A DNA stretch of 19,228 bases from Cytophagales bacterium (lineage in GTDB: Bacteria; Bacteroidota; Bacteroidia; Cytophagales; 172606-1): positions 1 through 19,228 of the forward strand of contig JALOMD010000040.1 in the NCBI GenBank assembly GCA_025455595.1, read 5' to 3'. Under the pieces are notes generated by a model. The model ran no database searches, was not told the DNA's origin, and worked only from the letters and a program-made list of their open reading frames with translations. Positions 1 to 5,866 of the stretch are shown piece after piece; the first letter of the stretch is position 1; every line of letters begins with the position of its first letter. Both the position numbers and the translations under genes were made by a program.

Positions 1-1
1 T

Positions 2-352
2 GCCTCGCACTGGTGCGCCGTCCACGAGTCGTATCTGGATGACCAGCCGGAAGCCATGCAAGCGGCCATTGCCCGCACCGACCACATCCACTGCCGCGTG
101 GGGCCTCCGGAAGGCCCGCAGGTGTCAGACCCGCGTGCCCCGGAGTGGAAAACAGCCTTGGAGAAACACATGGCTTGGTGGGACAAGATAGTGGCTCTGC
201 ACCGCCAAAAAGGCACGACACTGACCATCACCGCCGAGTTCGGCCCGCCCGCCTACTTGCCCACGCTGCCGTTCACCAACCAGCCCGTCACCAGCCAGTG
301 GGACGTGAACGTGTTCATGATGCAGACGTTGAAGCAGCGGTATAGCAAGTGA
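2..352 (+). CDS. Sugar phosphate isomerase/epimerase family protein, C-terminal part
   Basis: The frame is open from base 2, so the gene starts left of the window; only about 116 C-terminal residues are present. It reads ASHWCAVHESYLDD, then RTDHIHCRVG, GPQVSDPRAPEW and a closing segment VNVFMMQTLKQRYSK. These resemble the last beta strands and helices of xylose-isomerase-like TIM-barrel proteins (AP endonuclease family 2 fold), where acidic and histidine residues at the barrel mouth bind a metal and a sugar. The His in DHIHCRVG and the Glu in VHESY are candidate ligands. An internal ATG at 56 is not a credible start because family-like sequence continues upstream of it. The substrate cannot be told from this fragment. 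It is convergent with the next gene, with a palindrome between the two ends. Confidence 0.75.
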   Translation, partial: ASHWCAVHESYLDDQPEAMQAAIARTDHIHCRVGPPEGPQVSDPRAPEWKTALEKHMAWWDKIVALHRQKGTTLTITAEFGPPAYLPTLPFTNQPVTSQWDVNVFMMQTLKQRYSK

Positions 353-386
353 GGGATTGATTGTTGAATTGTCTTATTGTTGATTG

Positions 387-417
387 GGCGTTTTGGGCAT
401 TTTTTGCTCAAAACGCC
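387..417. repeat. 29-bp palindrome family, copy a (convergent gap)
   Basis: Left arm GGCGTTTTGGGC and right arm GCTCAAAACGCC flank a T-rich core; one arm mismatch (GGGC opposite GCTC). It lies between the 3' ends of the isomerase fragment and the minus-strand glycosidase, so it could end transcripts from both sides. The sequence to its left is a loose repeat of TTGATTG/TTGAATTG. Confidence 0.9.
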
Positions 418-435
418 TTTGTTTTCAATGCAAAT

Positions 436-1932
436 TCACCTACTCTCTCGATGCGTGCGATCCAATGCCGTGACAACATAACGGCAGCCTGTACATGGCC
501 CGCTTTGGAGGCGGTACTTGTGGCGTTTGCGCTGCTTGCGTCCGTTTCGCGTGGCCGAAACGGTGGCGATTAATTCCGTTTTTTCCTTTTTTTGCCCAAA
601 ACGGTAAACGGCGAAGTACCGCACGTTCGCATCGCCCGATTTCCAACGCAACACCGTTTTTTTTCCTCTGTATCTTACCCGTATCCTGACCGGCGGCTTC
701 GGTGCATTCCCAGCCAGGTCTTCCGACACAGGCACCAAGGCAGGAGAACGGTAATACACGTCTCGCAACGTATCCGTTACGCCCAGCGGATTGGCGACCA
801 ACGACCGAGAACTGAAAAAGACGCTACCTTGCACTTGCGGATACGTGCGGTTTAGGCGTATCTGTTCACCGGTTTGGCCGGGCAAAAACCACGTGCTGTC
901 GCGGTCACGGGCTATTTTGTACGGCCCTTGGCCCACGTACAAGTGGCGGCCGTAGCTGTTGCGCGTCCACCAGTCGAGTAACTTGGCGTAGTTCACCTTC
1001 GGGTGGCGGGTGCTGAAGTAAATCTGCGGCACCACGTAGTCAACCCAGCCTTCGCGGAGCCACAGCCGTACGTCGGCGTAGAGGTTGTCGTAGGTGGTCT
1101 GTCCGGCCTGCGTATCAGATCCCGTAGAGTCCGCCGAGCGGTTGCGCCACACGCCGAACGGACTGATGCCAAACTTGACCCACGGCTTCACGGCCCGCAG
1201 GCTGTCGTGCAGCGTTTGGATGAGCAGGCTCACATTGTGCCGCCGCCAGTCGTCTTTGTTTCCAAATCCGTTCGGGTGTTGGGCAAACGTGATGTCGTCG
1301 CGCAGGGTGTCGTTGGCAAGGGTGTACGGATAGAAATAGTCGTCGAAGTGGACGGCATCAATGTCGTAGTTGCGGGCCACGTCCAGAATCACCTGCGTCA
1401 CGTAGTTGCGCACGGCGGGCAGGCCGGGGTTGAACAGCCGCTGGTTGCCGTACTTGAGAAACCACGCGGGTTGTGTCTTGGTGATGTGACCGGCGGCCAC
1501 CGTCTGGGTGGTGTCGAACACGGCGCGGTACGGATTGAACCACGCGTGGAACTCCAAGTTCCGTTTGCGGCATTCGCGGATCATGAAAGCCAGCGGGTCG
1601 TAGAACGGGCGGGGCGGCTTGCCTTGCGTGCCGGTGAGCCAGTAAGACCACGGCTCGCGGCTTTTGGCGTAAAAGGCATCGGCGGCGGGCCGCACTTGCA
1701 CCACCACGGCGTTGAAACCGTTGCCCCGGTGGAAATCGAGCAGTTTCCTGAACTCGGCCTTCTGTTGCTTCCGTGTCAAACCGCGCTGACTCGGAAAATC
1801 AATGTTGGCTACCGTGGCAATCCATACGGCCCGAAACTCGCGTTTGGGCAAGTTTTGCGCAAAAATCGGGCAAGCGATTAATAGACAGAGAGCGGATAGG
1901 ATGCTTGTTGCCAGTTGTTTGCTGATTGTCAA
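436..1932 (-). CDS. Secreted family 10-like glycosyl hydrolase (GHL10/DUF187), with C-terminal FN3-like domain
   Basis: The 498-residue product begins with a signal peptide (about residues 1-26). Cleavage after FAQ is likely, but LIAC at 18-21 also fits a lipobox, so it may be a lipoprotein. The GHL10 domain runs from about residue 31 to 350, recognisable by REFRAVWIATVANIDFPS, FNAVVVQVRPAADAFY, HAWFNPYRAV, LFNPGLPAVRNYV, DIDAVHFDDYFYP and FGISPFGVWRN. Such proteins are thought to act on cell-surface or environmental glycans; the exact substrate is unknown. The C-terminal 90 residues look like a fibronectin type III domain ending YVVTALDRTHRES. The start must be the TTG at 1932: an in-frame TAA lies 27 bases upstream and no ATG precedes the signal peptide. 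A degenerate copy of the intergenic palindrome lies within the FN3-coding part. Confidence 0.85.
   Translation of the reverse strand: MTISKQLATSILSALCLLIACPIFAQNLPKREFRAVWIATVANIDFPSQRGLTRKQQKAEFRKLLDFHRGNGFNAVVVQVRPAADAFYAKSREPWSYWLTGTQGKPPRPFYDPLAFMIRECRKRNLEFHAWFNPYRAVFDTTQTVAAGHITKTQPAWFLKYGNQRLFNPGLPAVRNYVTQVILDVARNYDIDAVHFDDYFYPYTLANDTLRDDITFAQHPNGFGNKDDWRRHNVSLLIQTLHDSLRAVKPWVKFGISPFGVWRNRSADSTGSDTQAGQTTYDNLYADVRLWLREGWVDYVVPQIYFSTRHPKVNYAKLLDWWTRNSYGRHLYVGQGPYKIARDRDSTWFLPGQTGEQIRLNRTYPQVQGSVFFSSRSLVANPLGVTDTLRDVYYRSPALVPVSEDLAGNAPKPPVRIRVRYRGKKTVLRWKSGDANVRYFAVYRFGQKKEKTELIATVSATRNGRKQRKRHKYRLQSGPCTGCRYVVTALDRTHRESR
576..604. repeat. 29-bp palindrome family, degenerate copy b inside a coding region
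   Basis: The right half, TTTTTGCCCAAAACGG, matches the family and the left half, CCGTTTTTTCC, is decayed; total length is exactly 29. It lies within the C-terminal FN3-like part of the glycosidase and encodes RFGQKKEKT in frame. A separate perfect 8-bp hairpin (CCGTTTCG/CGAAACGG, loop of six) sits close by at 542-563. Confidence 0.55.
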
Positions 1933-1963
1933 TTGGGGCGGCTTTGTTGGTGATCGTTAATTG

Positions 1964-1992
1964 GCGTTTTAGGCGTTTTTTGCCCAAAACGC
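1964..1992. repeat. 29-bp palindrome family, copy c
   Basis: Left arm GCGTTTTAGGC, core GTTTTTT, right arm GCCCAAAACGC. It sits 31 bases upstream of the glycosidase TTG start and downstream of the TOPRIM gene. An 11-bp direct repeat, AATTGGGGCGG, flanks it at 1931-1941 and 2012-2022. Confidence 0.9.
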
Positions 1993-2098
1993 TTTTTCTT
2001 GTTTACAAAGGAATTGGGGCGGAAAACACGAAAACATTGCACAACTGTTCTAACGGGTTGAAAAGAAATGGCGAATCCGATTATAGCAGACTTTTAAG

Positions 2099-2551
2099 TT
2101 ATATGAATCGAAGTAACTCTTGAAAAGAAGGCACATATTTTAATCTCTCTACAATTTTGTCTGGCAAATCAGACAGAAAACTATACTTTTTTCTGTTCGA
2201 CTTTGTCTTTTCTTCTTTTGTCGCATCTGCAAAGCCTTCCTCTTCAAATATTTTCGACAAAGTTGCGTCCATGGAAGGCACCATGAAAAAAATCTTGAAT
2301 TGGCTTTCATCGGCCACCCTTTTGAGCATAGCTGTCACAAAAGCATATTTTTCATGAATGGCTTCTTGGTTTTCTGTATCCGCATCCAATACCAAAATCA
2401 CCTGTTCGTTTCTCAATAACAAGGCATTTGCCATTGCAATGGCCGACGAATATCCACTGGATGCCACGGTCTTCACGTCAGGTCTGTTCGCGACCAGTTT
2501 TTCTACAACAGCCGCATCAATTGAGCCTTCGGTTATGATATACTTTTTCAT
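2099..2551 (-). CDS. Stand-alone TOPRIM-domain protein, partner of the upstream nuclease
   Basis: A 150-residue protein opening with YIITEGSIDAAVVEKLV, the glutamate-glycine (E8, G9) start of a TOPRIM fold, followed by VASSGYSSAIAMANALL and VILVLDADTEN, which supplies the DxD pair (D56, D58). Glu and the two Asp normally hold the catalytic magnesium in primases, topoisomerases and OLD-family nucleases. The remainder has FKIFFMVPSMDATL, a Lys/Glu-rich stretch and a helical C-terminus; no ATPase or other domain is attached. It overlaps the stop of the nuclease gene by four bases (ATGA), so the two are surely co-transcribed and translationally coupled. Both are visibly richer in A and T than their neighbours, which suggests horizontal acquisition. 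The biochemical role is not established; nucleic acid cleavage or regulation of the nuclease are inferences. Confidence 0.75.
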   Translation of the reverse strand: MKKYIITEGSIDAAVVEKLVANRPDVKTVASSGYSSAIAMANALLLRNEQVILVLDADTENQEAIHEKYAFVTAMLKRVADESQFKIFFMVPSMDATLSKIFEEEGFADATKEEKTKSNRKKYSFLSDLPDKIVERLKYVPSFQELLRFI

Positions 2552-3099
2552 ATGGATTGCGAAATGACGTTAAAATTAGAAATCCCATGTTCAATACAGT
2601 ATTTGTACTTAATCCAAAGGCAATGACTCATGTTTTTGTTTTTCAAACCGTACTCAATTTCATCTTTTTCCCAAAGCAAGATGGTTTGCGGTGACACAAA
2701 ATTGCTCAGCGTCAGTGCTGGCTCTGTAAAGCCGCTCAGGCTGAAGATGCTGGCCACAGTTGCAGCCGGCCTTCTCATCAATTGATTCCTAAGTTTGGCA
2801 ATAGGTTCAAAGTTCACCGCATCCTGCTGATACTCTTTGCACTCCACCAAACACGCCAGCCCTTTGTGATATACAACGCCGTCTATTTGCTCAATCACTT
2901 GCTTGCTGAATTTCACTTGGTAAGGATAAGTAACTTCGGAACCGCTCAACTCAAAAGCTCTTATCACAAGATACTCCAAAGCCTTGCCGCTTTCCCATCC
3001 GTCTGTTGCATCATTGATGTTTATCTCTTCCCACAACACCAGCAATGCCGCATAGTCATACGCTTTTACTCTTTGCCGGTACATATCATCAGTAGCCAT
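2548..3099 (-). CDS. PD-(D/E)XK restriction endonuclease-like protein (Mrr-like core)
   Basis: A 183-residue protein with the pattern of a PD-(D/E)XK nuclease. A helix with GKALEYLV carries the early glutamate (E42), YPYQV and EQIDGVVYHKG give the metal-binding D73, and LACLVECKEYQ gives E86-x-K88. A following stretch, IAKLRNQLMRRP (101-111), fits the core helix seen in Mrr-type enzymes. No separate DNA-recognition domain is obvious and no methyltransferase lies nearby, so it is not a standard type II system. It is the first gene of a two-gene operon with the TOPRIM protein and is A/T-rich compared with the flanks. A defence or DNA-repair role is plausible from fold and context but unproven. 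The start is an ATG shortly after a possible TAnnTTTG promoter. Confidence 0.75.
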   Translation of the reverse strand: MATDDMYRQRVKAYDYAALLVLWEEININDATDGWESGKALEYLVIRAFELSGSEVTYPYQVKFSKQVIEQIDGVVYHKGLACLVECKEYQQDAVNFEPIAKLRNQLMRRPAATVASIFSLSGFTEPALTLSNFVSPQTILLWEKDEIEYGLKNKNMSHCLWIKYKYCIEHGISNFNVISQSI

Positions 3100-3104
3100 A
3101 AAAA

Positions 3105-3112
3105 CAAAAATA
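3105..3112 (-). promoter_or_regulatory. Possible -7 element (TATTTTTG) of the nuclease-TOPRIM operon
   Basis: On the minus strand TATTTTTG matches the Bacteroidota -7 consensus TAnnTTTG. It lies only six bases before the ATG, implying a very short leader, and no clear -33 TTG is at the right distance, so this is tentative. Confidence 0.3.
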
Positions 3113-3173
3113 CAAATTATTTAGTGCGGATTCTGTTCATCTCGGAAGTTGTTTCGACTTCCTTTTCACGTTG

Positions 3174-3202
3174 ACGTTTTAAGCGTTTTTTGCTCAAAAC
3201 GC
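3174..3202. repeat. 29-bp palindrome family, copy d
   Basis: Left arm ACGTTTTAAGC, core GTTTTTT, right arm GCTCAAAACGC; both arms carry changes. It lies 75 bases upstream of the nuclease start and 40 bases beyond the 3' end of the HD-CoaD gene. The right flank has a loose CCATTCAAC repeat, and a GGAAGT/ACTTCC hairpin lies just to its left. Confidence 0.85.
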
Positions 3203-3242
3203 CGCTCGGCCATTCAACCATTGAGCCATTCAACAACATAAT

Positions 3243-4256
3243 TCACCCCCCATTCGGCATGTACTTACTGCCAAGGCCCTTTTCGATTTTCTCCAGATTG
3301 CGGATAGCCGACGAACTGATGTGCTCAAACTGCTTGTCGCAGCGGATGAAGACCACTTTCAGGCCCGGCTTCATTTCCTCCATGAAACGCAGTTGGTTCA
3401 CCTCGTAATCAAGGTCGGCACCGTTGCGCAGGCCGCGTATGAGTGTGATGTCGCACTCTTTTTCTTTCTGGCTGAGATAATCGGTGAGCAGCCCCGTGAA
3501 TTTTTCGGTTTGGTGGTACTTGAGTTTCCTTTGCCGCGTAATGTCAGTCAAGGCTTCTTCTTTTTCCGGGTTCACGCCTTGCGCCAACACCACCTTGTCG
3601 AAAATCTGCTCGGCTTTTTGCAGGATGTTCAGGTGGCCGTTGTGCAGCGGGTTGAACGAACCGGCGTACACCCCCACGCGAGGGCGGTGGTGCATCAGGT
3701 ACGACATCAGGCAGTGCAGGTTGGCAGCGTTCTGCGGATAAGCGGCCCGCCAGCCGTCGAGCAGGGCGAGGCGACCCATCTTGTACAGGCTGTAGTCCAC
3801 GTACTGGAACTCCTTGAAAACCGCCCGCTCCCACTCCAACAGCCCGGCAAAGTCAGACTCCGACACCACGGCCATGTCCAGTTCCACAAACCGCCGCGAC
3901 AACTCGGTGCGGGGCCGGTGGGTCTTGGTGTCCAGAATCATCTCGGTCACTTCGGCTACCACGGCGTGCTGGGTAGTCTCGCGCAGCACCTCCGCCGACT
4001 GCTCTTCGTTGTCTTGCGCCGTGGGGTCATAAACCACGTCGTGGAAAAAAGCCGTCAGCAGCATTTTGTCAAGGTCGTCGCCCCGAAAGTCTCCTTGTTC
4101 GATGCGGTTCACCAAAAACGACAGGTGTTGCTCGGTGTGATAGAAACGGTGAGGTTCGGTCCAAGAGTAGTGCAGCCGCTCGACTCCCGCCGCCGAAATG
4201 CCGTAGCGAGTGAACAAATCCTGGAAACGTCCGTAATCAAAGGTGTGAGTACGCAT
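3243..4256 (-). CDS. Fusion: HD-superfamily metal-dependent phosphohydrolase + phosphopantetheine adenylyltransferase (CoaD)-like domain
   Basis: The 337-residue protein has two parts. Residues 1 to about 190 resemble the small predicted HD phosphohydrolases of COG4339: HYSWTEPHRFYHTEQHL supplies H40 and H44, and LLTAFFHDVVYDP supplies H72-D73. Residues 193-337 form a nucleotidyltransferase with GSFNPLHNGH (199-208, the HxGH ATP-binding motif), LIRGLRNGADLDYEVNQL (272-289) and ISSSAIR (313-319), which match CoaD best. CoaD makes dephospho-CoA from ATP and 4'-phosphopantetheine, the penultimate step of CoA synthesis. GSFNPxHxGH is also reminiscent of NadD, but the RGLRxxxDxxYE segment favours CoaD. 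I do not know whether this is the housekeeping enzyme; CoaD is usually a single domain of about 160 residues. The reading frame is intact. A perfect palindrome copy lies 30 bases upstream of the start. Confidence 0.85.
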   Translation of the reverse strand: MRTHTFDYGRFQDLFTRYGISAAGVERLHYSWTEPHRFYHTEQHLSFLVNRIEQGDFRGDDLDKMLLTAFFHDVVYDPTAQDNEEQSAEVLRETTQHAVVAEVTEMILDTKTHRPRTELSRRFVELDMAVVSESDFAGLLEWERAVFKEFQYVDYSLYKMGRLALLDGWRAAYPQNAANLHCLMSYLMHHRPRVGVYAGSFNPLHNGHLNILQKAEQIFDKVVLAQGVNPEKEEALTDITRQRKLKYHQTEKFTGLLTDYLSQKEKECDITLIRGLRNGADLDYEVNQLRFMEEMKPGLKVVFIRCDKQFEHISSSAIRNLEKIEKGLGSKYMPNGG

Positions 4257-4286
4257 TTCGGTTTTGAATGATAGAATGAGTGAATG

Positions 4287-4317
4287 GGCGTTTTGGGCAA
4301 AAATTGCCCAAAACGCC
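4287..4317. repeat. 29-bp palindrome family, copy e (perfect)
   Basis: A perfect dyad of 14-base arms (GGCGTTTTGGGCAA against TTGCCCAAAACGCC) around AAA; this is the best consensus copy. It lies 30 bases upstream of the HD-CoaD start and is preceded by GAATGATAGAATGAGTGAAT. Confidence 0.95.
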
Positions 4318-4384
4318 TGCGTGCATAAGTGCTTGACAGAAATCAGTTTATGTTACTCTTGGTACAAAAATCCATTGTAATTAG

Positions 4385-4519
4385 GACTTTCGCTGGTAGC
4401 TCCGAATGCCATTCGGAGAGCCACGCTTGCGTGGCCTGACTGCGGCCAATCACCCTTCGGGTGAATCCCGACCTGTCGGGACTACAACAATACCCCGTTT
4501 CTCAGGCCAAGCGAAAGTC
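4385..4519. repeat. Array of four different hairpins inside CTTTCGC inverted ends
   Basis: The ends are GACTTTCGCTGG (4385-4396) and CCAAGCGAAAGTC (4507-4519), an inverted pair with one bulge. Inside are four adjacent, mutually unrelated perfect hairpins: CTCCGAATG/CATTCGGAG (4400-4418), GCCACGC/GCGTGGC (4420-4435), TCACCC/GGGTGA (4450-4464) and TCCCGAC/GTCGGGA (4466-4481). Loops are one to three bases. GTAAT occurs a few bases outside both ends and could be a target-site duplication or chance. It may be a non-autonomous mobile element or a structured RNA; no coding capacity is visible. Confidence 0.7.
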
Positions 4520-4602
4520 ATGGTAATATCTGATTTTCAATTGTTTGCAATATGATTTCGACTGACGACTAACCACTGACGACTTTGTACTTAGCAATAT
4601 GC

Positions 4603-4633
4603 AGCGTTTTGGGCAAAAATTACCCAAAACGCT
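4603..4633. repeat. 29-bp palindrome family, copy f
   Basis: Left arm AGCGTTTTGGGCAA and right arm TTACCCAAAACGCT around AAA, with a single G/A change in the arms. It is in the middle of the 588-bp gap, far from either gene start. Confidence 0.92.
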
Positions 4634-4743
4634 GTTGTGAGAAAAATGCAGACAACTGCTCGAAGTCACAAAACAGCGGATGCGACAACCGGGCAAAGCT
4701 ACGCAAAGGCACGTGTTTTTTGGTGAACGCAGATAGGAATGAT

Positions 4744-4772
4744 GCGTTTTGAGCATTTTTCGCCCAAAACGC
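4744..4772. repeat. 29-bp palindrome family, copy g
   Basis: Left arm GCGTTTTGAGC, core ATTTTTC, right arm GCCCAAAACGC. It lies 72 bases upstream of the lipocalin start. Confidence 0.9.
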
Positions 4773-4844
4773 CTTTTCTGACCTCTGAGTTCTGAACTCT
4801 GACTTTAAAATTCGTACTTCGTAAATCTTACTTCGTACTTCAAG

Positions 4845-5429
4845 ATGACTTCTTCAACCAACAACCGCATTTCTCTGATCACCACCGCAGCTGTGTCGGC
4901 GGTGGCTTTGGGCGTTTACTTGGCCTTTGGCCGCAAGAAGCACGCCGACCTGCCCGTGGCCCCGCACGTGGACTTGGACCGCTACCTCGGCGAGTGGTAC
5001 GAGATAGCCCGGATGCCCGTGCGTTACGAAAAAGGCTGCTACAGCACCAAAGCCATCTACGCCAAACGCCCCGACGGCCGCATTGACGTGCTGAACGTGT
5101 GTAACAAAGACTCGGCGACGGGCGAACTTGAATCGGTGAAGGGAACGGCCCGCGTAGCCGACAAGATGACCAACGCCAAGCTGAAGGTGACGTTTTTCTG
5201 GCCGTTTAGCGGCGACTACTGGATTTTGGAAGTGGGCGACAACTACGAATACGCCTTGGTGGGCACGCCCGACCGCAAGAGCCTGTGGATTTTGAGCCGC
5301 ACGCCTGCGCTGGACAAAGGCCGCGTGAACAAACTGCTACGCCGCGCCGGCGAGTTGGGCTTCGACGTGTCGCGACTCATTTACACCAAGCACGCCAAGC
5401 CGCAGGCCAAGCAGGTGGTGTCGGCGTGA
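4845..5429 (+). CDS. Lipocalin family protein (Blc/apolipoprotein D type), membrane-anchored
   Basis: A 194-residue protein. Residues 9-29 form a hydrophobic helix without a lipobox cysteine, followed by RKKHAD, so it is probably held in a membrane by an uncleaved N-terminal segment rather than by lipid as in E. coli Blc. The lipocalin domain starts at VDLDRYLGEWYEIARMP (42-58), the GxW signature of structurally conserved region 1. It continues with KGCYSTKAIYAKRPDGRIDVLNVC, VTFFWPFSGDYWILEV, YEYALVGTPDRKSLWILSRTP and the closing helix with FDVSRLIYTKH. Lipocalins of this type bind fatty acids or lysophospholipids and are linked to envelope maintenance. The gene stands alone on the plus strand; the ATG at 4845 is preceded by ACTTCGTA repeats and no Shine-Dalgarno sequence. 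Confidence 0.88.
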   Translation: MTSSTNNRISLITTAAVSAVALGVYLAFGRKKHADLPVAPHVDLDRYLGEWYEIARMPVRYEKGCYSTKAIYAKRPDGRIDVLNVCNKDSATGELESVKGTARVADKMTNAKLKVTFFWPFSGDYWILEVGDNYEYALVGTPDRKSLWILSRTPALDKGRVNKLLRRAGELGFDVSRLIYTKHAKPQAKQVVSA

Positions 5430-5462
5430 TGTTGTCAGAAACATAAGTTCGGCGAAGCCAAT

Positions 5463-5498
5463 CAGGATTTTCAGGATCAACAGGAAAAACAGGATTTG
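5463..5498. repeat. 9-bp CAGGATTTT-type tandem repeat, four units
   Basis: CAGGATTTT, CAGGATCAA, CAGGAAAAA and CAGGATTTG follow one another at an exact 9-base period. It lies shortly after the lipocalin stop and shortly before the CTTTCGC-bounded element. Confidence 0.85.
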
Positions 5499-5512
5499 CT
5501 TTTCATGATTTG

Positions 5513-5642
5513 GATTTTCGCTTGGCATCAATTATAGCGGCATTTCCTTGCGCCTATCGCGTCCTTGCGGTTTATTCTCGAACGCAAGGACGCGAAGAAA
5601 ACCCGTAATTTCATTTGTCAACTCTGTACCCAAGCGAAAGTC
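5513..5642. repeat. CTTTCGC-bounded element with an internal 12-bp hairpin
   Basis: Ends GATTTTCGCTTGG (5513-5525) and CCAAGCGAAAGTC (5630-5642) are inverted copies with one mismatch, matching the ends of the element at 4385-4519. The length, 130 bases, is nearly the same. The interior is unrelated and holds a perfect 12-bp stem, CGCGTCCTTGCG against CGCAAGGACGCG (5558-5594), with a 13-base loop. ATGATT occurs just outside both ends. Confidence 0.65.
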
Positions 5643-5742
5643 CTGAGTATGATTCCCGTGATGAATTTTCAAGTGAACATTCGGCAAATGCGCAATCATG
5701 TTCGTCACATTCATCGCATTAAAACCGCAGTTCTGACAACAA

Positions 5743-5771
5743 GCGTTTTGGGCATTTTTCGGGAAAAACGG
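5743..5771. repeat. 29-bp palindrome family, copy h (one arm decayed)
   Basis: Left arm GCGTTTTGGGC is intact; the right half reads CGGGAAAAACGG instead of GCCCAAAACGC. Length is still 29. It lies 95 bases upstream of the beta-barrel gene. Confidence 0.75.
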
Positions 5772-5866
5772 ACGCATAAAAGTTGGCTTGATTTTTGAGA
5801 ACAACAGGCTTGCAAAACTCCTACTGTAGCCATTCTCAATTCGTAATCATTACATACTGATATTTT

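Larger units (their letters stand above)
4257..4844. other. Gene-free 588-bp divergent intergenic region rich in palindromes
   Basis: No convincing gene is present; a small minus-strand frame around 4502-4756 is Cys/Ser-rich and unlike a protein. The gap holds three copies of the 29-bp palindrome (4287, 4603, 4744) and the hairpin array bounded by CTTTCGC ends (4385-4519). It also has several loose short-period repeats: GAATGA units before 4287, GACGACTAACCACTGACGAC near 4564-4583, CTGA/TTCTGAAC units at 4778-4803 and ACTTCGTA units at 4815-4842. It separates divergent genes, so both promoters should lie here, but no clear TAnnTTTG was found. Confidence 0.8.
5430..5866. other. Gene-free 437-bp intergenic region with repeats
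   Basis: No coding sequence is convincing on either strand. It contains a 9-bp tandem repeat (5463-5498), a CTTTCGC-bounded hairpin element (5513-5642) and a decayed palindrome copy (5743-5771). The last 95 bases before the next gene are A/T-rich and must hold its promoter, but no clean TAnnTTTG is visible. Confidence 0.75.

Noticed and set aside
4502..4756. 84-residue minus-strand open frame in the 588-bp gap
   Set aside because: Its composition (Ser/Cys-rich) is not protein-like, and it is largely made of palindrome and short-repeat sequence.
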